21,827 bases of DNA, from positions 1-21,827 of the forward strand of contig JBAXED010000060.1 of NCBI GenBank assembly GCA_037140615.1, read 5' to 3'. Of the stretch, positions 14,653-21,827 are shown piece after piece. Made by a program: the position numbers and the translations under genes. This DNA is from CAINVV01 sp037140615 (lineage in GTDB: Bacteria > Bacteroidota > Bacteroidia > Bacteroidales > Prolixibacteraceae). Positions within the stretch are counted from its first letter, which is position 1; the number at the start of each line of letters is the position of its first letter. The notes under the pieces were generated by a model. The model was not told the DNA's origin. It worked only from the letters and a program-made list of their open reading frames with translations, and did not search any database.

Positions 14653-15852
14653 TCATTTCCCCGTCTCCCGAAACGCCCAGTAATTCCCTCTCGATTGCTC
14701 TTTCTCCTGTTGGTCGGCTTGTTGCTGCATCCAATTTTTTGCCAGAACCCTCATGGTTGAATCGGCATGCTCAAAAAATTTGATGTAAGCTTCGCAAAAC
14801 CGGGGCAACCGCTGATCGGCAGGATCTTTGACCCTATCCTTTGTGCAACCGCCAAAGCATTTCGACAACCACGGACAGAATCTGCATTTTCGGGGAAGTA
14901 AAGTCTTGGCCTTCCCAAAATCATCTTGTTTCTTGCTGTTGAGCATATTGATGATCTTGTCATTTCTCAAATTTCCAAGTCTATGCCGCGGTTCGACAAA
15001 AAAATCGCAGGAATAAATGTTGCCATTGTGTTCGACCACCACGTAGGGGCCGCACTCTTTCATCATTGTGCATTCAGGAGATTCCAATCCGACATAAGCA
15101 TAAAAAACCGACTCAAAATGCCTGACTGAAGTAGTAGGGGCACCATTTTCAAAATCTTTTATCCACATGTCAAATAGCTTGACAAGGAAATTTCCATACT
15201 TCTCTGGCGTTAAGGAAAAAGAAGCAGCCTGCGAAGGATTGTTTGGATCAGTTTCCACGATAGGGATAAACTGCATCCAGGTAAGGCCCAATCCTTTGTA
15301 ATAGTTATACAACTCCTCAGGATAATCGGCCGAATAATCGGTGATGCAGCACATGGCATTGACTGCAACTCCTTCTTCAATCAACATTTTTGCCTTCTCC
15401 TCAACGACAGACCATGTTTTCTGAAGACCTTTGTTGACCCGATATCTGTCATGAATATGTTCAGGACCATCCAGCGATAGCCCTATTAAAAAATCATATT
15501 TTTTAAAGAAAGTAGCCCATTCCTTGTCGAGCAGGGTCCCATTCGTCTGAAAACCATTGCCAACTTGCTTTCCGTGGCCATATTTAGTTTCAAATTCGAC
15601 GGCTTTCCGGTAAAAATCCAAACCCATCAGTGCAGGTTCGCCACCTTGCCAGGCAATCGACACTTCCCTGCCCGACTGCTGCATCACCTGTCGGATCAGC
15701 TCTTCCAGAATTTCCAAACTCATCCTATGAGTCTTGGTCTCAGGGAAAAGAGCCTCCTTCTCAAGATAAAAGCAGTACGTACATTGAAGATTGCAATCCG
15801 GCCCCGCCGGTTTAATTAATATGGAAGTGAGGGGCCTCTGTTTTTGAGCCAT
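14653..15852 (-). CDS. Anaerobic sulfatase-maturating enzyme (radical SAM)
   Basis: A radical SAM/SPASM enzyme that oxidises an active-site Cys or Ser of sulfatases to formylglycine without oxygen. The 399 residues carry the radical SAM cluster motif Cys20-x3-Cys24-x2-Cys27. The auxiliary-cluster cysteines are at 261, 267, 282, 323, 326, 332, 336 and 353, with spacing almost identical to the characterised Clostridium enzyme as I remember it. The proposed catalytic base Asp283 follows Cys282 (SCDFF). WQGGEPALMG is the usual second motif. No sulfatase gene lies within the window, so its clients must be elsewhere. It is divergent from the TonB receptor across 127 bases. Confidence 0.93.
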   Translation of the reverse strand: MAQKQRPLTSILIKPAGPDCNLQCTYCFYLEKEALFPETKTHRMSLEILEELIRQVMQQSGREVSIAWQGGEPALMGLDFYRKAVEFETKYGHGKQVGNGFQTNGTLLDKEWATFFKKYDFLIGLSLDGPEHIHDRYRVNKGLQKTWSVVEEKAKMLIEEGVAVNAMCCITDYSADYPEELYNYYKGLGLTWMQFIPIVETDPNNPSQAASFSLTPEKYGNFLVKLFDMWIKDFENGAPTTSVRHFESVFYAYVGLESPECTMMKECGPYVVVEHNGNIYSCDFFVEPRHRLGNLRNDKIINMLNSKKQDDFGKAKTLLPRKCRFCPWLSKCFGGCTKDRVKDPADQRLPRFCEAYIKFFEHADSTMRVLAKNWMQQQADQQEKEQSRGNYWAFRETGK

Positions 15853-15979
15853 AAAGATTTTAAAATCAGAATGCGAAATTAATCAAAATAGATCACACTG
15901 GTTTAACTTTTGACGATAACCTCACTGCGAAAGAGTAATTATTTGAATACTTTTATGAGGTTGTTTGACCTGATTAATT

Positions 15980-18439
15980 ATGGCTTCCAATCGCATCCTT
16001 CTTTATTACGTTTCGCTTTTGCTACTCTTCTTGTCCGTTTCCGGTCAAGGGCAGACATTCGTACTGACGGGCAGAATTACAGGACCGGACAAGTCACCCA
16101 TTTCTGAAGCAAATATTCAGGTTAAGAACAGTCAGAGAGGTACTTTCAGCGATCACTCAGGCAAGTTCAAACTTCAAATCAATCTTCAAAAAGACTCGGT
16201 CCTTATCTTCACTGCGATTAATTATGAATCAGTTGAACTGCAGATCCCACCGAATAATTTGAAAGAGATTTCTGTCATAATGCAGTCATCATCCATTAAA
16301 CTTGATGAGGTTCAAATTAATGAGCGACGGAAGTCCGATCCTGGGGTAGTGAATATCGATCCGCTGCTGACTAAAAACCTCTCAAACACCAGCGGAGGTG
16401 CAATTGAGCAGCTTGTCAAAACTTTGCCGGGGGTCAGTAGTCACAGCGAATTGACGCCTCAATACAGTGTGAGAGGTGGTAATTACGATGAGAATCTGCT
16501 ATATGTCAATGGCATTGAGATCTTTCGTCCCTTTTTGGTTAAGACCGGAGAACAGGAGGGACTTAGCTTTCTGAATCCAGATCTTGTTAAAAGTATTCGT
16601 TTTTCTTCGGGCGGATTTGAAAGTGCTTATGGCGACAAAATGTCTTCTGTTCTCGATATTAGCTACAAAGTGCCGGATAAAACTGCTGGCACAGCAGAAG
16701 TTGGGGCCTTAGGTGCATCTGCCCATTTTGAAGGAAGAGGACTTGGAAGCAGGTTCACACATTTGACCGGAATCCGCTACCGCGACAACCGTTATCTGCT
16801 AGGGACACTGGATCAGAAAGGCCATTACTCGCCTGCCTGTTTTGATTTTCAAACACTTCTGGGATTTGATTTTTCACCAAAATTTTCCATCAGTTTCCTG
16901 GGAAACCTCTCCAGTAACAATTATTCTTTCTCCCCCGAAACAAGGGAAACCAGATTCGGTACGCTTAGTCAGACCTACTTGCTGAAAATATATTTTGAAG
17001 GCAAAGAGAAAGATCAGTTTTCGAATCGTATGGGAGCCATCACCGTCAACTATCAGCCCGGCAACAACCTGCATTTAAAACTATCGGCAAGTTCTTTCAA
17101 TTCGGATGAAAAAGAACGGTACGATATTTTGGGCCAATATTATCTCAACGAAGTATTTTCCGGATCAATGCCTTCTGAAAATCCCGACAGTACCCTTTTA
17201 CTTGGAGTTGGGTCCTCGCTCAAACATGCAGGAAATTTCTTGCAGGCTTCAATCCAAACCATTGAGCATAACGGCGAATACAATCTCAACAAACACCAGA
17301 TTCGATGGGGATTCAAATTTCAGTCAGAAAACATCCGCGACCAGGTGAGCGAGTGGGAAATGCGGGATTCATCAGGATACTCTCTTCCTTATAACAATCC
17401 AACCCTGGCCCTCTATTACAGCATAAAAGCTGACAACAACCTTATCAGCAAACGATTGAGTGGATACTTGCAAGACTGCTTTAACATCGAATTTCCAAAT
17501 TCATCGCTCCTGATCAATTATGGTGGACGCATTCAATATTGGGATTTTAATCAGCAAACAATATTCAGTCCGAGGATTTCATTGCGGTATACCCCCAATA
17601 AACTAAGGCAACTTCAGCTTCATGGTGCCTGGGGAATTTATCAGCAAATGCCGTTCTACAAAGAGTTGAAAAATAGAAATGCTGAGATTGTGTCAGATGC
17701 TTATGCTCAAAAATCTGTTCACTACGTTGCCGGCCTCGACTATCCATTTACCTGGGGCGACAGGCCATTTAAATTCTCTACTGAACTTTGGTACAAATCA
17801 CTGACACATCTGATACCGTACAAAGTCGTCAACCTAGACCTGCAGTATTTCCCGGAGCAACAGGCAAAAGGGTATGCCACCGGACTGGAAATGAAGATTT
17901 TTGGCGAGCCAATCCCGGGGGCGACCTCCTGGGCATCCGTAACAATTATGAAGACTGAGGAGGATATTTTGAGTGATTCATACTTAAAACCGGCAGCATC
18001 CGGATCACCGGCAACGATGATCTATCCAGGTTATCTGCCCCGACCAACAGATCAACGATTTAATTTCTCGCTGTTTTTCCAGGATTATCTGCCTAAAAAC
18101 CCTACCGTGAAGATGAACCTTACACTTTTGTACGGCAACGGATTGCCTTTCGGTCCGCCGAGAGGGGAAAGATATCTCGACAACTTCCGCATGCCTTCGT
18201 ATAAAAGGGTCGACCTGGGTTTCTCCAAAATGCTGGTTGGAAATCCTGACTCAAAACATGTCAATTTCTTTTCCAAATCGTTGAAAGAAGCCTGGCTTTC
18301 TCTCGAGATCTTTAACCTCTTTGACCTGGATAATACAATTTCCTATTATTGGGTGTCCGACTTTGAAAACCAGATGCATGCCGTGCCTAATTATTTGACG
18401 GGAAGAAGGATTAATGCAAAGTTATCTGTAAGTTTCTGA
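15980..18439 (+). CDS. TonB-dependent outer-membrane receptor
   Basis: A predicted outer-membrane active transporter powered by TonB/ExbBD. The 819 residues begin with a signal peptide (YYVSLLLLFLSVSGQGQ), then a carboxypeptidase-D regulatory-like domain (about 27-103: LTGRITGPDKSPISEANIQV), then a plug (about 118-225) with QLVKTLPGVSSHSELTPQYSVRGG and a 22-strand-type barrel ending in the aromatic residue Phe (AKLSVSF), as needed for barrel assembly. No SusD-like gene follows, so it is not a classic SusCD glycan importer. The cargo (metal chelate, peptide, small glycan) cannot be told. Neighbours give no hint. Confidence 0.92.
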   Translation: MASNRILLYYVSLLLLFLSVSGQGQTFVLTGRITGPDKSPISEANIQVKNSQRGTFSDHSGKFKLQINLQKDSVLIFTAINYESVELQIPPNNLKEISVIMQSSSIKLDEVQINERRKSDPGVVNIDPLLTKNLSNTSGGAIEQLVKTLPGVSSHSELTPQYSVRGGNYDENLLYVNGIEIFRPFLVKTGEQEGLSFLNPDLVKSIRFSSGGFESAYGDKMSSVLDISYKVPDKTAGTAEVGALGASAHFEGRGLGSRFTHLTGIRYRDNRYLLGTLDQKGHYSPACFDFQTLLGFDFSPKFSISFLGNLSSNNYSFSPETRETRFGTLSQTYLLKIYFEGKEKDQFSNRMGAITVNYQPGNNLHLKLSASSFNSDEKERYDILGQYYLNEVFSGSMPSENPDSTLLLGVGSSLKHAGNFLQASIQTIEHNGEYNLNKHQIRWGFKFQSENIRDQVSEWEMRDSSGYSLPYNNPTLALYYSIKADNNLISKRLSGYLQDCFNIEFPNSSLLINYGGRIQYWDFNQQTIFSPRISLRYTPNKLRQLQLHGAWGIYQQMPFYKELKNRNAEIVSDAYAQKSVHYVAGLDYPFTWGDRPFKFSTELWYKSLTHLIPYKVVNLDLQYFPEQQAKGYATGLEMKIFGEPIPGATSWASVTIMKTEEDILSDSYLKPAASGSPATMIYPGYLPRPTDQRFNFSLFFQDYLPKNPTVKMNLTLLYGNGLPFGPPRGERYLDNFRMPSYKRVDLGFSKMLVGNPDSKHVNFFSKSLKEAWLSLEIFNLFDLDNTISYYWVSDFENQMHAVPNYLTGRRINAKLSVSF

Positions 18440-18448
18440 CAATTGATG

Positions 18449-18468
18449 AGATGATACATCTTATTTTT
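18449..18468 (+). terminator. Weak hairpin plus T-run after the TonB receptor
   Basis: AGATG-ATA-CATCT forms a 5-base stem (7 with a G-U pair) followed by TTATTTTT, 10 bases after the receptor stop and before the convergent ORF6N gene. The stem is short and AT-rich. Confidence 0.4.
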
Positions 18469-18475
18469 CAACCTT

Positions 18476-19009
18476 CTAGTGGTTGTGATCAACTTTATAA
18501 CCCATTGGCCTTCTTGGCTTGTTTGCCTTTTGATGCAGGGAATCAATTCTGTCAAGCAAATATTTAAATGACTGATTCAGTTTGGCGTCGAGTTTAAGCA
18601 CCTCCTTTTTTATATCCTCATTCTCTTTGAGCAATCCGCGGTAACGGGAAAATGCACGCATAATCTCAATATTGATTTTTATCGCTTTATCAGAATGCAA
18701 TACAGAAGAAAGCATCGCTACACCTTGTTCTGTAAATACCATTGGATTGATTGACGAATGCTTCATTATTGATAACCGGTCGCAATTTGCGACCAGTTCA
18801 TCTCTCTCAACACCTGTTAGTTCAAACATAAAATCTTCTGGAAAGCGATCAATATTACGTTTAACTTGTTCCTTCAGTCTTTTGGTTGGAACACCATACA
18901 ACATCGCCAAATCTGAATCTATCATTACTTTGAAACCCCTGAATAGAAATATCAGCGTTTCATACTGAGGTTTAATTAAACCTTGATTTGAATGTTCTTT
19001 CTATTCCAT
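18476..19009 (-). pseudogene. ORF6N-domain DNA-binding protein with amber codon 3
   Basis: ORF6N (KilA-N-related) proteins are small DNA-binding regulators shared by phages and Bacteroidota chromosomes. Conserved text runs FRGFKVMIDSDLAMLYGV, QVKRNIDRFPEDFMFELT and FTEQGVAMLSSVLHSDKAI, then a coiled coil (about residues 125-160) and a basic tail. The first complete frame begins at ATG 18925, but conserved residues (LIFLFRGFKV) lie upstream in the same frame. Going further back, that frame reaches ATG 19007-19009 with AAAAGG four bases before it, giving Met-Glu-TAG-Lys-Glu. So the natural gene seems to have 177 codons with a nonsense codon at position 3 (19001-19003). A shortened 149-residue protein from ATG 18925 is possible but would lack the first strand of the domain. 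Confidence 0.72.
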
Positions 19010-19161
19010 AGTGCCTTTTGCCATTTATATAAAGTTAAGGCAAAGCCATTTGAAAAAAGAATTTTATGACATTAATCTACAAAGCATAAATCATATTTAC
19101 TTTTATAAAAATATTTTAGCTTCGTTCAATTTTATAAGTACCACCTATCAAACAATTAAAT

Positions 19162-20373
19162 ATGAAAACACAAGATTATATAAACAGAGAGGATCTTTAC
19201 GGAGCCCATAATTACCACCCGCTTCCGGTAGTATTGGAAAGAGGTGAAGGCGTATTTGTCTGGGACGTGGAAGGAAAGCGATACTTCGATTTTCTTGCCT
19301 CCTACTCCGCCGTCAACCAGGGTCACTGCCATCCGAAGATTGTAAAAGCACTTGTCGATCAGGCCGGCAAACTTGCTCTGACTTCCCGTGCTTTTTACAA
19401 CAATGTTCTGGGCGAATGGGAAGAATACATGACAAAGCTTTTCGGTTACGACAAAATTTTGCCGATGAATTCCGGAGCAGAAGGCGATGAAACTGCCTTG
19501 AAATTGATTCGCAAATGGGCCTACAAAGTAAAAGGAGTACCCGAAAATCAAGCCCGGATCATCGTATGTGACGGAAATTTTCATGGCCGCACCATCACCA
19601 TCATTTCCATGTCGTCGGATCCCGATTCGTATGGTGATTACGGTCCGTTTACTCCCGGCTTTGTGAAGATCCCTTACAACGATCTGAAAGCTCTGGAAAG
19701 AGAGTTGAGCAATCCCGATACTGCCGGATTTTTGGTAGAGCCGATTCAAGCCGAAGCCGGAGTGTACGTTCCGGAAGACAACTACCTGAAAAAAGCCGCA
19801 CAATTATGCAAAGAGTACAACGTTTTATTGGCTGCTGATGAGGTACAGACAGGATTGTGCCGGACCGGTAAAATGCTGGCCTGCGACCATGAAGGCGTTC
19901 GTCCGGATTTGCTTATTTTGGGTAAAGCTGCTTCGGGTGGGATGTATCCTGTCTCCTGCGTGCTGGCGGATGATGAAATTATGCTGACAATCCGCCCCGG
20001 TGAGCATGGATCAACTTATGGCGGAAATCCTTTGGCTGCAAAGGTTTCACTTGCCGCTATGAATGTTTTGATTGATGAAAAGCTTTCTGAAAATGCCACC
20101 AACATGGGAAAGATCTTCCGCGAAAAAATGAAGGCATTCGATTCTCCACTTATTGAACAGGTTCGCGGAAAAGGATTGCTCAATGCCATCCAGATTCGTC
20201 CGGTAAACGGTAAACAAGCATGGGATCTTTGTTTGGTGATGAAAGAAAACGGCATCCTTGCCAAACCTACTCATGAACACACCATCCGTTTTACTCCTCC
20301 GCTGATAATCACCGAGGCTCAGATGAATGAGGCCATTGAGTTGATTCAAAAATCAATGAGAGAATTTGTTTGA
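19162..20373 (+). CDS. rocD: Ornithine aminotransferase
   Basis: A PLP class-III aminotransferase turning ornithine and 2-oxoglutarate into glutamate-5-semialdehyde and glutamate, in arginine and proline metabolism. The 403 residues match the family throughout: YGAHNYHPLPVVLERGEG, SAVNQGHCHPKI, TSRAFYNN, the Asp226 motif (AADEVQTGLCRTGK) that binds the PLP ring nitrogen, and the Schiff-base Lys255 (LILGKAASGG; the more common text is GKALSGG). STYGGNPLA is also intact. ATG 19162 has no strong SD. The upstream gap is shared with the divergent ORF6N gene; TAGCTTCG at 19117-19124 is an imperfect -7 box. It appears monocistronic, with a convergent small gene downstream. Confidence 0.95.
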   Translation: MKTQDYINREDLYGAHNYHPLPVVLERGEGVFVWDVEGKRYFDFLASYSAVNQGHCHPKIVKALVDQAGKLALTSRAFYNNVLGEWEEYMTKLFGYDKILPMNSGAEGDETALKLIRKWAYKVKGVPENQARIIVCDGNFHGRTITIISMSSDPDSYGDYGPFTPGFVKIPYNDLKALERELSNPDTAGFLVEPIQAEAGVYVPEDNYLKKAAQLCKEYNVLLAADEVQTGLCRTGKMLACDHEGVRPDLLILGKAASGGMYPVSCVLADDEIMLTIRPGEHGSTYGGNPLAAKVSLAAMNVLIDEKLSENATNMGKIFREKMKAFDSPLIEQVRGKGLLNAIQIRPVNGKQAWDLCLVMKENGILAKPTHEHTIRFTPPLIITEAQMNEAIELIQKSMREFV

Positions 20374-20418
20374 AAATGTTTGAAAAGTTTTAAGGGTAAA
20401 AATGTTTATGCTAATTAT

Positions 20419-20490
20419 AAAGTTTGATGGGTTTTGGGTTTGCCAAAAGAATTAAAATCAAGGGCTACCTTATCAAACCCTTCAAACTTT
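20419..20490. terminator. Imperfect inverted repeat between convergent genes
   Basis: AAAGTTTGATGGGTTT (20419-20434) pairs with AAACCCTTCAAACTTT (20475-20490) with one mismatch and a 40-base loop, between rocD and the convergent helical gene. It may end both transcripts; the large loop makes this uncertain. Confidence 0.35.
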
Positions 20491-20499
20491 GTAAACTTT

Positions 20500-20841
20500 T
20501 CAGACTTTTTTCTTACCGTCGCCCGATAGCTTCCCTTTGACATCTTCGATCATCTGCTCCATGTCATTGGCAAGTATATTGCCATAAGCTTTGGCCTGAT
20601 CGATAAATGTTTCAGCTTTGGTTTCGGCTTTATCCCTTATGCTTTCCACTTTCCCGGGAATGTCGCTCTGCTTGTATTCTTCAATTTTCTTATCAAGAGA
20701 ATCTCCAACCTGCTTCATGGCATCGGTAATTTTCGCATAGGCATCACTCTTTTTAGCCTTTTCGAATGCCTCTTTAACCTTTTCCTCTGCCTGGTCAGCC
20801 ATCTTGCTGGCTTTATCAAAAAAATCATCGGCTTCTTTCAT
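20500..20841 (-). CDS. Small all-helical, Lys/Glu-rich protein of unknown function
   Basis: Not recognised as a named family. The 113 residues have no signal peptide, no Cys, Trp or His, and are almost entirely charged amphipathic helix: repeats of the type A-D-Q-A-E-E-K-V-K-E-A-F-E-K-A-K-K in the first half, and IRDKAETKAETFIDQAKAYGN in the second. This resembles YtxH-like or LEA/apolipoprotein-like stress proteins, which bind membranes or protect proteins, but similarity may come from composition alone. It ends in GDGKKKV. A good -7 box lies 71-78 bases upstream; the gene is probably monocistronic. Confidence 0.68.
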   Translation of the reverse strand: MKEADDFFDKASKMADQAEEKVKEAFEKAKKSDAYAKITDAMKQVGDSLDKKIEEYKQSDIPGKVESIRDKAETKAETFIDQAKAYGNILANDMEQMIEDVKGKLSGDGKKKV

Positions 20842-20911
20842 GGTACGTATTTTTAGAAAATTGTGCTCAAAAAAAAGAATATATCTGCATTTTCTTCAGT
20901 CTAATTATTAC

Positions 20912-20919
20912 CAAATTTA
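20912..20919 (-). promoter_or_regulatory. Candidate -7 promoter element for the helical protein
   Basis: Minus-strand TAAATTTG matches TAnnTTTG perfectly and would give a leader of about 65 bases. A TTTG lies upstream but 26 bases away, longer than usual. Confidence 0.38.
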
Positions 20920-20952
20920 AGCAATTATTGCCATTCACTATATCTCAAACAA

Positions 20953-20984
20953 AACACCCCGCAAACCAAAGGTTGCAGGGTGTT
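20953..20984 (-). terminator. Rho-independent terminator of the edge lyase gene
   Basis: Read on minus: AACACCCTGCAACC, loop TTT, then GGTTTGCGGGGTGTT, then TTGTTTG. The stem is about 14 base pairs with one bulge and one mismatch, GC-rich, and begins 26 bases after the lyase stop codon. The U-rich tail is on the minus sense, which assigns its strand. Confidence 0.75.
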
Positions 20985-21010
20985 CAAAATTAGTATTCAA
21001 CTTCAGGGTA

Positions 21011-21827
21011 CTAGAGACTCTCTCCAAAATCTGCACGGAATTTGGCTACAAGCTTGTCGACCCAATCGCCGATTGGTTTAAGCTTTCCAACAAAGAATCG
21101 CAGAACCGGTGGCTCTTCAATCCATTCGAGTCCGCCGATTAGGTGCCGGTTTTCATAGAGCCATTTGATCCTGTCTTCGGCATATTTGACTTGCGATAAG
21201 GTGAAAACCCTTCGGGGGAAAGCCAGACGCAACAATTCCACGTCGGCCAATATATCTTTTCCGTCTGCATCACGAACGCTTGAAATCGTTCCCCGCTCCA
21301 TTCCACGAATTCCGGAAGCAACATACAATGCCGCTGCCAATGCACCGGCCGGATATTGTTCCTGTGGCACATGACTGATAAACTGACCGGCATCAAGGTG
21401 GCATCCCAATCCGCCGGAAGGGGTAATAACAGGAACACCGGCTTTATCGAGGGCATCGACCAGGTATTTGATGAAAGTTGGTGAGTGACTGATCACATCA
21501 AAATCGAGCGATTCGTACAATCCAACGGCCATGGCCTCAATTTCGCGTACGCTCATTCCGCCGTAGGTAAGGAATCCCTCGAAAAGCGGTACCCAATCGC
21601 GCATCATCATGTAGATGGAATGGTCATTGGTACAGATACCGCCACCCCTGGTGCAGCTTACTTTCCGTCCGGAGAAATAAGAGAAATCGGTGTAGCTCAG
21701 CATCTCATGCATGATATCTTTCAATGATACATCCTGATATCCTTCCTCGCGAATCTTAATAAAATAGAGATTCTCGTTAATCAGACTCGTGTCCATCAAA
21801 ACTTTAATGCCATGCTTTTTCGCAATG
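21011..21827 (-). CDS. Tryptophanase / tyrosine phenol-lyase family enzyme, 5' end cut by window
   Basis: A PLP beta-eliminating lyase; relatives split Trp to indole or Tyr to phenol plus pyruvate and ammonia. The visible 271 residues are the C-terminal part; the frame stays open to the right edge, so the apparent start near 21799 is false. The Schiff-base Lys is kept (FSGRKVSCTRGGG). EGFLTYGGMSVREIEAMAVGL, ELLRLAFPRRVFT and VLRFFVGKL match the family. Two positions look like tyrosine phenol-lyase, not tryptophanase: Arg in GMERG (Tpl Arg381 from memory) and Phe in LRFF (Tpl Phe448, His in tryptophanase). But the conserved GGHA is GGLG here, and the Arg after the PLP-pairing Asp is Leu (MDTSLINEN). 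Substrate is therefore open. A good terminator follows. Confidence 0.85.
   Translation of the reverse strand, partial: IAKKHGIKVLMDTSLINENLYFIKIREEGYQDVSLKDIMHEMLSYTDFSYFSGRKVSCTRGGGICTNDHSIYMMMRDWVPLFEGFLTYGGMSVREIEAMAVGLYESLDFDVISHSPTFIKYLVDALDKAGVPVITPSGGLGCHLDAGQFISHVPQEQYPAGALAAALYVASGIRGMERGTISSVRDADGKDILADVELLRLAFPRRVFTLSQVKYAEDRIKWLYENRHLIGGLEWIEEPPVLRFFVGKLKPIGDWVDKLVAKFRADFGESL

Noticed and set aside
14472..14783. 103-codon plus-strand ORF over the second repeat region
   Set aside because: Low-complexity Ser/Pro-rich translation of repeats that runs antisense into the maturase gene.
15036..15054. Third copy of the GC-rich repeat core (GTAGGGGCCGC)
   Set aside because: Lies within conserved codons of the maturase (the CGPYVV region) and matches only over a few bases.
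18905..18930. Frameshift in the ORF6N gene between RGFKV and MIDSD
   Set aside because: On re-reading the bases (minus-strand GTAATGATA) the two parts are in the same frame; the real defect is the upstream TAG.
19156..19803. 215-codon minus-strand ORF inside rocD
   Set aside because: Antisense shadow of a well-conserved aminotransferase; its protein resembles nothing and lies within codons fixed by rocD.

Overview
The window looks like a piece of a Bacteroidota chromosome, probably an environmental Bacteroidales or Marinilabiliales-type organism. The pointers are: start codons with weak or no Shine-Dalgarno sequence, several good matches to the Bacteroidota -7 element TAnnTTTG, a TonB-dependent receptor with an N-terminal carboxypeptidase-D-like domain, a secreted GH127 glycosidase, an anaerobic sulfatase-maturating enzyme, and DUF3788, DUF2007 and ORF6N proteins. 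No rRNA, tRNA, CRISPR array, phage or complete insertion sequence was seen.

Layout. The left edge (1-576, minus) is recX followed by the first codons of prfB, including its programmed +1 frameshift site. Divergent from this, on plus (791-3989), is a soluble hybrid histidine kinase whose stop overlaps the start of a Rieske oxygenase gene, then tag (3-methyladenine DNA glycosylase I). Next on plus (4100-8829) come a secreted Arg/Tyr-rich protein of unknown role, a GH127 beta-L-arabinofuranosidase, a NapH-like membrane iron-sulfur protein, an ICMT-like membrane methyltransferase, a cut-off DUF3788 gene and a small DUF2007 gene. The block 8935-15852 is all minus: anaerobic sulfatase-maturating enzyme, iorA, iorB, a CvfB-like S1 protein and the potassium transporter kup. 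The long gaps on both sides of iorA hold low-complexity repeats and two direct copies of a GC-rich REP-like element. The right part has a TonB-dependent receptor (plus), an ORF6N gene with an amber codon at position 3 (minus), ornithine aminotransferase (plus), a small all-helical protein (minus) and, running off the right edge, a PLP lyase of the tryptophanase / tyrosine phenol-lyase family (minus).

How it fits together. Several genes point to amino-acid fermentation: IorAB oxidises aryl-pyruvates with ferredoxin as acceptor, the edge lyase cleaves an aromatic (or related) amino acid, and RocD feeds ornithine into glutamate semialdehyde. IorAB and the sulfatase-maturating radical SAM enzyme suit an anaerobic or low-oxygen life, while the Rieske oxygenase needs O2, so the organism probably meets some oxygen. 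GH127, the TonB receptor and the maturase fit plant or algal polysaccharide use, but no SusD gene or sulfatase lies in the window.

I found no clearly new multi-gene defence or mobile system. The best leads are the edge lyase with a changed active site, the amber codon in the ORF6N gene, the direct repeats that bracket iorA, the kinase-Rieske gene overlap, the strong SD-like sequence in prfB, and the cut-off DUF3788 gene.
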